Below, piece by piece: positions 26,400-33,963 of a DNA stretch of 64,000 nucleotides; positions within the stretch are counted from its first letter, which is position 1; every line of letters begins with the position of its first letter. The notes beneath the pieces were generated by a model. It did not search any database. It was not told where the DNA came from and saw only the letters and a program-made list of their open reading frames with translations. The position numbers and the translations under genes were made by a program. The DNA lies in NCBI RefSeq assembly GCF_902167635.1, contig NZ_CABHMS010000001.1, positions 124,001 to 188,000 of the forward strand, given 5' to 3'. Origin of the DNA: Chitinophaga vietnamensis (GTDB taxonomy: Bacteria > Bacteroidota > Bacteroidia > Chitinophagales > Chitinophagaceae).

Positions 26400-27410
26400 A
26401 TGAGGATAGCGATTAATGGATTTGGGCGCATCGGCAGAATATGTTTGCGCATGTTGCTGCAAAAAACAGGAATTGAAGTAGTAGCCATAAATGACCTGGC
26501 AGATACGCCAACACTAGCCCATCTTTACACATATGATTCTGTACATGGCCCTTACGAAGGCGAAGTAAGTGCCACCGCTGATACCTTGATCGTCGATGGC
26601 CGGTCTATCCGTGTTTTAGCGGAGCGCGACCCGCTGCAACTACCCTGGGCTGATCTGGGTATCGACCTGGTCATTGAGGCTACGGGCAAGTTTACCAGCA
26701 AACCCGCCGCAGAACAGCATCTGCGGGCAGGAGCGCAACAGGTGATCGTGTCGGCGCCATCACCGGATAAAGATATTCCTACGGTAGTACTAGGCGTGAA
26801 CGATCACCTGATAGACCTGACATCGCCGGTACTGTCCAATGCATCCTGCACTACTAACAACGTAGCGCCGATGGTGAAAGTGCTCGATGATCACTGGGGT
26901 ATTGTAGATGGTTACATTACCACCGTGCATTCCATGACCGGAGATCAAAACCTGCATGACGCCCCCCACCGCGATCTGCGCAGGGCGCGCGCAGCATCGG
27001 CCTCCATCATACCTACTTCCACCGGCGCTGCAAAGGCGATCACCACTATATTTCCGCACCTGGAAGGCAAGATGGGCGGCGCAGGCATCCGTGTGCCCGT
27101 GTTGAACGGATCGCTGACCGACTTTACCTGCATCCTGAAAAAGCAGCCGGCAAGCGTGAACGAGATCAATGCAAGATTTAAAGAAGCCGCCGCAACATCC
27201 ATGAAAGGCGTACTGAAATATACCGAGGCGCCCATCGTCTCTGTAGATATCATTGATAACCCCTACTCCTGCACCTTCGATGCTTTATTAACCTCCATCG
27301 TAGGCGACCTCGTAAAAGTAGTGGGCTGGTACGATAATGAATTTGGATACTCCAACCGCCTGGCAGACCTGGTGGTGCGTATTGCCGAACTTAAACAAAA
27401 GAAGCAATAA
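26400..27410 (+). CDS. gapA: Glyceraldehyde-3-phosphate dehydrogenase, type I
   Basis: This 336-residue glycolytic enzyme oxidises glyceraldehyde-3-phosphate with NAD(P). The Rossmann start is MRIAINGFGRIGR, and the active-site cysteine is Cys150 in LSNASCTTNNVAP. The catalytic His is in YITTVHSMTGDQ, and WYDNEFGYSNRL is the C-terminal signature. Length and motifs are standard for the type I tetrameric family. It is probably transcribed alone, 61 bases ahead of an unknown exported protein. Confidence 0.94.
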   Translation: MRIAINGFGRIGRICLRMLLQKTGIEVVAINDLADTPTLAHLYTYDSVHGPYEGEVSATADTLIVDGRSIRVLAERDPLQLPWADLGIDLVIEATGKFTSKPAAEQHLRAGAQQVIVSAPSPDKDIPTVVLGVNDHLIDLTSPVLSNASCTTNNVAPMVKVLDDHWGIVDGYITTVHSMTGDQNLHDAPHRDLRRARAASASIIPTSTGAAKAITTIFPHLEGKMGGAGIRVPVLNGSLTDFTCILKKQPASVNEINARFKEAAATSMKGVLKYTEAPIVSVDIIDNPYSCTFDALLTSIVGDLVKVVGWYDNEFGYSNRLADLVVRIAELKQKKQ

Positions 27411-27471
27411 ATAAAGTTTGTTACTTTTCCTGTGCTATACCCTGAAATCACCTGTACCTAAAACATTTTTA

Positions 27472-29202
27472 ATGAAACGTGTTTACCTGACCCTGTACCT
27501 GGCCATCCTTGGCATGGCCGCCCTCGCCCAATCTATAAAATGGGGAGATGAATTTAAACTCCGCAAAGGCAGTACCGACCTGAGAGTAATAACTGCTGAC
27601 AACACCGGCGCCTATCTGGAAGAAAGTCATTCGGTGATGAGTGGCTATTTTGTAATCGCCACCGCTTACAGAGAATCGGCTTCCCTCGTAAAGGTGGACA
27701 AAAATTTAAATGAGGTTTATCGCAACGACTTTAACAGGGAATTGCGAGGTAAAACATTTGAACAATTTTTTGCCTGCCAGGACAAGCTGTTCTTGTTTTC
27801 GACCGATTATAGCCGGCGGGATAGAACCCTTGCCCTTTACGCCTCTGCAGTGAATAAAAACACCGGCGAACTAACCGGTGAATGGAGAGAAGTAGCGGTT
27901 TTCCAACTAAATGAAAAAAGCGATGATGTTGATTTCAAGATCGACTATAATGCAGACAGCACAAAGATGGTGATCGTCAGCAGCATAAAAGGAACAGAGA
28001 AAAACGAATACAAGATACAGGAGTTGGATAAGAATCTCAAAGCATCCAAGCCGCTTATCATCAGGAATGAATTTGAATCTAAAAAATATCAACTGGAAGA
28101 CGTGTTGTACACCACCGATCGCAAAGTGGTGCTGGTAGGGCGTATGTACGAATATGAAGAAGGAAAAAAGAAGAAAGAAAAGTTCCTGGACTTTACCAAT
28201 TACAATATCCGTATCTACAATGAGAAGGGAAAGCAACAGGCAGAGATCAATACCGGCATCAACGGGAAACGGCTTACCAATACAAAAATAGTACAGGAAA
28301 GGAACAAAGACCTGGTGCTGGCGGGATTCTACAGCAACCAGAAAAGAGGCGGCGCCATTGACGGATTGCTGGTGCAGCGGATCAATTTGAATGATGGAAA
28401 AGTGATTTCTACGAGCGATAAGCCGATCAATTATTCTCTCCTGTCAACAGAGCAGGATAAGGCGGATAGTGAGGATGGGGAAGATAAAGAAGAAAGCAAG
28501 GAAGATCGGAAGGTGAGAGAAGATCTGAATAGAAAGAAAGAAGATGAAGAAGGTTTTTCCAGGATCATGCAATTCCGTAAGATATTTTATACAGCCGATA
28601 ACGGGCTCGTTATTCTTGCAGAAACATACGCGCATTTTGAATATACTTCTCAAACTTCTCCTACTGTTATGAACGGAATCGTGGGTCAAACTCAGACGAC
28701 CTCCCATTCAGTTTATTCATCCGGCGACTTGTTGATGTGTAAGATAGATGCTGCCGGCAACATCGGATGGTTGCAGATACTTCCCAAGCGGCAGTGGGAA
28801 AGCATACGCGGGGCTACTACCACATCGTATGGTTATGGTATTCAAGCAGACATCAGTTATTTTATGGATGGAAACAGGCCTTTTTATTCAGGCTTCGGCG
28901 CTTTCCAGACAAGTGGAAATATTCAGCTGTTGTATAACGACAATCCCAAAAATATTGCTGTTACCCAGGCTGGTCAAAAAGCAAGATCAGCATATCGTTT
29001 CGGCAAATCCGATTGTTTCCTTGTAAACATTGATGAGGTTTCCGGTAAAGTTAGCAGGAAAGTATTTTTCTCCAATACTGATGTGCCTACCGCCATGCCC
29101 CGTTTGGGAGCCATTATCGGCAATGATATGTACATGGTTGGAAAGTCGGACAGGATGATTGGGAAGTCAAAGATCGCTGTAGCGAGGATTACTATTAAGT
29201 AA
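27472..29202 (+). CDS. Exported protein of unknown function
   Basis: This 576-residue protein starts with a signal peptide (MKRVYLTLYLAILGMAALAQ). The mature part has repeated segments of the type LVKVDKNLNEVYRNDF, IQELDKNLKASKPL and MCKIDAAGNIGWLQILPKRQW, which resemble blades of a beta-propeller. Between about residues 325 and 365 is a highly charged, disordered-looking stretch (DSEDGEDKEESKEDRKVRED). No enzyme motif was recognised. The start ATG at 27472 is chosen because the signal peptide begins there; the frame extends 18 codons upstream. A terminator shared with the convergent transporter gene follows. Confidence 0.7.
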   Translation: MKRVYLTLYLAILGMAALAQSIKWGDEFKLRKGSTDLRVITADNTGAYLEESHSVMSGYFVIATAYRESASLVKVDKNLNEVYRNDFNRELRGKTFEQFFACQDKLFLFSTDYSRRDRTLALYASAVNKNTGELTGEWREVAVFQLNEKSDDVDFKIDYNADSTKMVIVSSIKGTEKNEYKIQELDKNLKASKPLIIRNEFESKKYQLEDVLYTTDRKVVLVGRMYEYEEGKKKKEKFLDFTNYNIRIYNEKGKQQAEINTGINGKRLTNTKIVQERNKDLVLAGFYSNQKRGGAIDGLLVQRINLNDGKVISTSDKPINYSLLSTEQDKADSEDGEDKEESKEDRKVREDLNRKKEDEEGFSRIMQFRKIFYTADNGLVILAETYAHFEYTSQTSPTVMNGIVGQTQTTSHSVYSSGDLLMCKIDAAGNIGWLQILPKRQWESIRGATTTSYGYGIQADISYFMDGNRPFYSGFGAFQTSGNIQLLYNDNPKNIAVTQAGQKARSAYRFGKSDCFLVNIDEVSGKVSRKVFFSNTDVPTAMPRLGAIIGNDMYMVGKSDRMIGKSKIAVARITIK

Positions 29203-29210
29203 AATAAATA

Positions 29211-29241
29211 AATGAGGGATCTGTTTTACAGATCCCTCATT
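29211..29241. terminator. Bidirectional terminator hairpin
   Basis: AATGAGGGATCTG (29211-29223) pairs perfectly with CAGATCCCTCATT (29229-29241) around TTTTA. The hairpin covers the stop codon of the convergent MFS gene. Confidence 0.8.
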
Positions 29242-30370
29242 CAAATCTTTGTATCAACAACAGGCTCAAAGCCGCCGCACATAATACACACATCGCCCAG
29301 GGAGTGTTGTGCACTCCATATTGCGCAATCACCCAGCCACCGGCTAGCGTGCCCGCCGATATGCCCAGGTTGCCAAAGGAAATAGAAAGACTGTTCGCAA
29401 ATTCAGGTGCTTCCGACGCATAAGATATCATATATGCCTGGCCGGTAAGAAAACAGGGCGTATGTAGAAATCCCCATACCGCAACTAGCAAAACACTCAC
29501 GAAGGACATGGTACTGAAGTAATAGATGCCAGTTGCCGTCAGCATCAACCCAATCAGGAAAAAAGCAGTTGTGCCGGCAAGACTTTTCCCCAGCGCTTTA
29601 CCTGCAACAAAATTCCCCGCAACACCCGCCGCACCAAATAACAACAGCATACTGCTGATTGTTCCCTGATCCATTTCATTTACTTTCTTCAGGTAATCTG
29701 CGAAATAGGAATAAGTAGTGAACATAGCCGCATTCATCAGGAATACGATCACCGTGCTGATAATGAATCCCGGCTTTTGCAAAATTTTCAACTGACTGCC
29801 AAGCTGCTTTTTTTCTGCAACCAGCATCGTTGGCAATGCTAACAATATGCTGATCAATGCGATCAGGCTAACCAGGCATTGTACAACAAATGAGGCCTGC
29901 CAGCGTTGAAATACACCGGCCATGTAAGTGGCCAGGGGGATCGTTGTTATGGTAGACAGGCCAATGCCTCCCAGTACGATAGCCATCATCGTATGTGTAG
30001 CTTTCTTGTCGGCTCCACTGGTCGCAGCAGCGATAGCTGTAGAGATATAGACTGGCTGCAGGAAGGCAGGCAACATGCGGGCTATCAGCAATAACCAGAA
30101 CGGCGGAGAAAATAAAGCTACCATTCCTGAAATCAGAAACAGGAAAATGCTGAATGCCATGAGGTACTTTCTGTTCAAGCCCGACAGCAGCAGCGTCATG
30201 AAAGGCCCGGCCAGCGCGATCACCAGGGCAAAGGCGCTCAGTAGCCATCCTGCTTTATCAACGCTGATCCTGTAGTATTCCGCCACCTGCGGCAATACGC
30301 CGATGATGCCAAACTCGGTGGTGATAACGCCGATCATGCCCAGGCATCCTATGTAAGCAATTTTTTTCAT
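29237..30370 (-). CDS. MFS transporter (drug/arabinose efflux type)
   Basis: This 377-residue major-facilitator protein has about 12 helices. The opening FGIIGVLPQVAEYYRISVDKAGWLLSAFALV and the loop LNRKYLMAFSIFLFLISG follow the AraJ/YdhP-type exporters often linked with small-molecule efflux. It lies 11 bases downstream of the alpha/beta hydrolase on the same strand, so the two are probably co-transcribed, and a divergent LysR regulator faces that pair. The substrate cannot be told. Confidence 0.85.
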   Translation of the reverse strand: MKKIAYIGCLGMIGVITTEFGIIGVLPQVAEYYRISVDKAGWLLSAFALVIALAGPFMTLLLSGLNRKYLMAFSIFLFLISGMVALFSPPFWLLLIARMLPAFLQPVYISTAIAAATSGADKKATHTMMAIVLGGIGLSTITTIPLATYMAGVFQRWQASFVVQCLVSLIALISILLALPTMLVAEKKQLGSQLKILQKPGFIISTVIVFLMNAAMFTTYSYFADYLKKVNEMDQGTISSMLLLFGAAGVAGNFVAGKALGKSLAGTTAFFLIGLMLTATGIYYFSTMSFVSVLLVAVWGFLHTPCFLTGQAYMISYASEAPEFANSLSISFGNLGISAGTLAGGWVIAQYGVHNTPWAMCVLCAAALSLLLIQRFE

Positions 30371-30381
30371 AGCAGAGGGTA

Positions 30382-31317
30382 TTAAAAATGAGCCTTCAAA
30401 AAAGCGGCAACGGCTTGTATCGCGTGCCTGCCATCGCTTATAATACCTCCCATCTGAAAGAAGCCGTGAATCATGCCGGCGTATGCAGACAACTGCACAT
30501 CTGTACCAGCGGCTTGTAATTTTTCTGCATAGTGAATGGCTTCATCCCGTAGCGGATCGTATTCTGCTGTGATGATCAAGGTAGGTGGTAAGCCGGTGAG
30601 ATCATCTGCATAAAGTGGGGACGCATCGGGATGGCGCCTGGCATTAGGATCAGGTATATACATATTCCAGGCATCTTTGGCGCCTGCGAGCGTGAGGTTG
30701 GGGCCATCAGCAAACGTTTGCCAGGAGCTGCTGCTCAGGGAAGCGTCAGTAACCGGGTAGATCAATACCTGGCAGGCCAGGGATAGGTGCAACGCTTTCA
30801 CGGCCCGCAGGGTCACTGTTGCCGCCAGCGCCCCACCGGCGCTATCTCCGGCTAAAGCAATGCGGTTGATATCTACATCAAGCAGGGCTGCATTATCCAT
30901 CACCCATTGCAATACATAACAGCAATCGTGCAAGCCGGCAGGGAAGGGATGTTCCGGCGCCAGCCGGTAGTCGATGGAGATCACTACGGCCCCGGATAAA
31001 TTGGCAACAGCACGTAGCGGCCGGTCGTGCGTATCAAGGCTGCCTGCATTAAACCAACCGCCATGCATGTATAACACTATCGGTAATGAAGGCTGCGCGG
31101 AAGGCCGGTAAATGCGAAGGGCTATATCTGCCTGCGGCGAATGAATCGTATGCGTTTGTATAAAATTTACTTCCTCCGGTTCACCAGCCATGGGAATGAA
31201 ACGCTCGTAAAATTCACGTCCCATGTGTACGGCATTTTCCGCAACGGGAACTTCTATGGATTGAATGAATGCCAATGCAGCCGTAACTTCCGGAGATAAT
31301 ATCAAAGTGTTGCTCAT
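30382..31317 (-). CDS. Alpha/beta hydrolase (HSL-type esterase/lipase)
   Basis: This 311-residue hydrolase of the hormone-sensitive-lipase group has the oxyanion motif MHGGWFNAG (about 86-94). The nucleophile motif ALAGDSAGGALAA lies near 158, followed by the acid in AEYDPLRDE near 255 and the catalytic His in MIHGFFQMGG near 285. Such enzymes hydrolyse short-chain esters. No signal peptide is present, so it is probably cytoplasmic. It is divergent from the LysR gene across 91 bases and followed by the MFS transporter, an arrangement typical of a small inducible regulon. Confidence 0.9.
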   Translation of the reverse strand: MSNTLILSPEVTAALAFIQSIEVPVAENAVHMGREFYERFIPMAGEPEEVNFIQTHTIHSPQADIALRIYRPSAQPSLPIVLYMHGGWFNAGSLDTHDRPLRAVANLSGAVVISIDYRLAPEHPFPAGLHDCCYVLQWVMDNAALLDVDINRIALAGDSAGGALAATVTLRAVKALHLSLACQVLIYPVTDASLSSSSWQTFADGPNLTLAGAKDAWNMYIPDPNARRHPDASPLYADDLTGLPPTLIITAEYDPLRDEAIHYAEKLQAAGTDVQLSAYAGMIHGFFQMGGIISDGRHAIQAVAAFLKAHF

Positions 31318-31408
31318 GTTCTTTTTTGAGCAAAATTGCAGGTATCATCCCCATAAAATAAAATAGCATGATTTATAGAACCAATAAAAAAATTTATACC
31401 TTTCCGGT

Positions 31409-32293
31409 ATGGTAAATCTTGAATGGTACAGGACATTTAAAGCTATCTATCAAACGGGGTCGCTTACAGCTGCCGCCAGGATATTGTTTATCTCGCAGCC
31501 TAATGTAAGTCAGCACCTGTCGGCATTGGAAGCGCATATCGGACAGCAGCTGTTCGAACGGAAGCCAAGACTGGTGCCCACAGCAGACGGTCAACTGTTT
31601 TATACACAGGTAGTAGCGCCTCTGGAACAGCTCGAAAATATTGAAACCACTTTCAGGGCGATGCGCAGTGGCCGCCAACTGCCGCTGATCCGTCTGGGCG
31701 CCGTTAAAGAAGTGTTTCATACAGTATCATTGAAACACCTTTCCAAATTACAGGCGGATATTGTGGTATCGTTCGGGTTAACAAAAGACTTGCTCGCCAA
31801 ACTCGCCGATGGCGAACTTGATTTCGTAGTGGCCACACAACGGACAGACAGAAAAGATATTTTCTTTGAGCCTGTTTTAACAGAATCATTTATCGTAGCC
31901 GGCAGCCCGTCTATCGATACCACCGCGTTTCACAAGATGGTGAAAAAGAAAGCATGGGAACAGGTAGAAGAATGGCTGCTACAGCAAACATGGTTTGCAT
32001 ACAGCACAGACCTCGCTATCATACGCCGGTTCTGGCTGGTGAATTTCAAGAAAAGACCTCCTATAAAACCGCGCTTCACCATCCCGGATATGAATACTAT
32101 TTTAGACGCCATCAGCAAAGGTGAAGGCGTGACAGTAGCCGCTGATTATCTCATCAAAGATGGAAAGAAGAAAGGCTTGATCGCTGAAATATGGCAAGGG
32201 ATCACGCCTACCACCAATACCATTTATCTTGCGTATGACAAGGCCAGAACTACTGCCAGGGCGCTGGAGCTGGTGAAGGCATTGTTGAAGTGA
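31409..32293 (+). CDS. LysR family transcriptional regulator
   Basis: This 294-residue regulator has an N-terminal winged helix-turn-helix (GSLTAAARILFISQPNVSQHLSALEAHIG at about 17-45) and a C-terminal periplasmic-binding-protein-like effector domain. It is transcribed away from the esterase-MFS pair, the usual LysR layout in which the regulator acts on its divergent neighbours from a shared promoter region (31318-31408). TACCTTTC near 31396-31403 resembles a -7 element with one mismatch. The inducer is unknown. Confidence 0.9.
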   Translation: MVNLEWYRTFKAIYQTGSLTAAARILFISQPNVSQHLSALEAHIGQQLFERKPRLVPTADGQLFYTQVVAPLEQLENIETTFRAMRSGRQLPLIRLGAVKEVFHTVSLKHLSKLQADIVVSFGLTKDLLAKLADGELDFVVATQRTDRKDIFFEPVLTESFIVAGSPSIDTTAFHKMVKKKAWEQVEEWLLQQTWFAYSTDLAIIRRFWLVNFKKRPPIKPRFTIPDMNTILDAISKGEGVTVAADYLIKDGKKKGLIAEIWQGITPTTNTIYLAYDKARTTARALELVKALLK

Positions 32294-32320
32294 GATCAAA
32301 AATATTTCCTGTAATACCCC

Positions 32321-32328
32321 TAGCTTTG
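32321..32328 (+). promoter_or_regulatory. -7 element TAGCTTTG
   Basis: A perfect TAnnTTTG lies 25 bases before the ATG of the membrane-anchored unknown protein at 32354. Confidence 0.55.
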
Positions 32329-32353
32329 CATCTCGCAAAACCCCTTTTATCTC

Positions 32354-33058
32354 ATGGAAAAACTGTTAAAAGAAGTACGAATACTCAAAATCTATTCTCT
32401 TGTACTCACCTTTATTTTCGGTCTGTTTGTTTTTATGTCTTTCAGATCAGATAACCACAAACAACGTTTCGAAGAAATTGATGTAGAACGTATCAATGTC
32501 ATTGAAAAAGATGGTGCGGTGAAACTGGTGATCTCCAACAAAGCGCGGCAACATCCCGGCAAGGCGGATGGAAAAGATTTACCTGCCCGCGCCCGCGAAG
32601 CCGGTATGATCTTCTTCGATGGTCGCGGCAATGAATGCGGAGGACTTGTTTACGATGCAGATAAAAAAGACGCTGGCCTGGTATTTTCTGTTGATCAGTT
32701 CCGTAATGACCAGATCATGCAGCTACAATATTTCCAGGAACTGCAAGGCGCCGGAGCCCGCGCCTATGGCCTCGAATTATGGGATCGCAGCGATGAATAC
32801 CCGGTATCACGCGTATTAAAAGTAGTGGATTCAATCAATGCTTTCAAGAATGAAGCAAAAGAAAAGAATGCATTTGATTCCCTGGCCGCCAATGGCGCAT
32901 TCGGTACAGAACGCCTCTTTGTGGGCAAGACAATGAAAAATGAAGTAGGTCTCTTTATCCGTGATGATAAAGGCACGCCGAGGATCAAGATCTATGTGGA
33001 CAAAAATAACAAAACTGTTTTTGAAACATTTGATGAGAACGGTAAACCACTGAAATAA
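32354..33058 (+). CDS. Membrane-anchored protein of unknown function
   Basis: This 234-residue protein has one membrane helix near the N terminus (ILKIYSLVLTFIFGLFVFMSF, residues 10-30), so the rest probably faces the periplasm. The soluble part has two similar modules: IDVERINVIEKDGAVKLVISN near 42-62, and GLFIRDDKGTPRIKIYVDKNN near 197-217. Both are beta-hairpin-rich with a Lys/Arg-Asp-Gly turn. From memory, proteins with this layout occur in many Bacteroidetes, but no function is known. It stands alone, between a -7 element and a terminator. Confidence 0.7.
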   Translation: MEKLLKEVRILKIYSLVLTFIFGLFVFMSFRSDNHKQRFEEIDVERINVIEKDGAVKLVISNKARQHPGKADGKDLPARAREAGMIFFDGRGNECGGLVYDADKKDAGLVFSVDQFRNDQIMQLQYFQELQGAGARAYGLELWDRSDEYPVSRVLKVVDSINAFKNEAKEKNAFDSLAANGAFGTERLFVGKTMKNEVGLFIRDDKGTPRIKIYVDKNNKTVFETFDENGKPLK

Positions 33059-33098
33059 TAGATCAGTGAAATGTTGACGATAAGAAAGCAAATTATCA

Positions 33099-33131
33099 TG
33101 AAGGGGGATCGGCTGTAAGCCTTCCCCCTTC
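33099..33131 (+). terminator. Hairpin terminator
   Basis: TGAAGGGGGA pairs with TTCCCCCTTCA, with an inner GGCT/AGCC stem, downstream of the gene ending at 33058. Confidence 0.7.
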
Positions 33132-33235
33132 AGTATTTCATGAGAATGTCTGCCAATCAATACGTTGTGTTTTTTTACTGTTTTTATGTTGCAGAATTAA
33201 AAAATTACATTAAATTAGTTTCATAATGTAAGGCT

Positions 33236-33907
33236 ATGATGTCCCTAACCCAACCAAAAGAAATGAGCATATTGGTAGTTGTGACATTGCCCCTCTGTAC
33301 TTGTTTAACCCTCAGTGCAGCGGCAAGAGAGCAAAACTGTGTTTTACCCATGTATACCCGCACTACTATGGATACTACCCTTTCATATCGTTATCTTATC
33401 TGTATACCAGAAAATGGATACAAAGTATATGGAGATGTTGCCAGCGGACCCTTGGCGCCGAACATTGTGAATGTTGACCATCTGCAGCCTTCCTGGAAAG
33501 GAAAGGTGATTGTTCAATATCCTGACGGTAAAGTGAGCGTATTCAATAATGAGCAAGAGCTGCCTGTAGCAGACAAGGAGTGGCTAGCCCGGTCAAGACA
33601 GTCGGAAGAAATATTACTGAAAGATGCTGCAAAATTGAACGCTACTCCCGGTCATGTGAACCCTGGCCGGCGGCCCATGTCGGCACTGGAAGCTGAATCG
33701 CAGCAGGTAAGAGCATTATTCAGCAAATTGGAAGCTGAGCATCTGATTGGTAATGGCCCGGCACGTGTGCGTATTCAGGATGAAATACTCTATGTAAATG
33801 ATGTGAAACAACCCGAGACGATTCAATCCGCTTACCATTCAATGGTGCGTCAGCTGAAAGGTAAACGCATGGAGAGAGATGAGAAAAATAATATCAACAT
33901 TTATTAG
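33236..33907 (+). CDS. Exported protein of unknown function
   Basis: This 223-residue protein begins with a hydrophobic stretch (ILVVVTLPLCTCLTLSAAA, about 11-29), probably a signal peptide. No catalytic motif is seen. The central part has a beta pattern (GKVIVQYPDGKVSVFNNEQELP), and the C-terminal part is helical and charged (SALEAESQQVRALFSKLEAEHL; ILYVNDVKQPETIQSAYHSM). The next gene, a TonB-type receptor, starts 57 bases downstream in the same direction, so the two may form an operon. No better name can be supported. Confidence 0.6.
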   Translation: MMSLTQPKEMSILVVVTLPLCTCLTLSAAAREQNCVLPMYTRTTMDTTLSYRYLICIPENGYKVYGDVASGPLAPNIVNVDHLQPSWKGKVIVQYPDGKVSVFNNEQELPVADKEWLARSRQSEEILLKDAAKLNATPGHVNPGRRPMSALEAESQQVRALFSKLEAEHLIGNGPARVRIQDEILYVNDVKQPETIQSAYHSMVRQLKGKRMERDEKNNINIY

Positions 33908-33963
33908 TACGCGGATAAGCGCTTCTTTTTCTGTAATTCCATAATACCCAAGCAAGCACCCTT

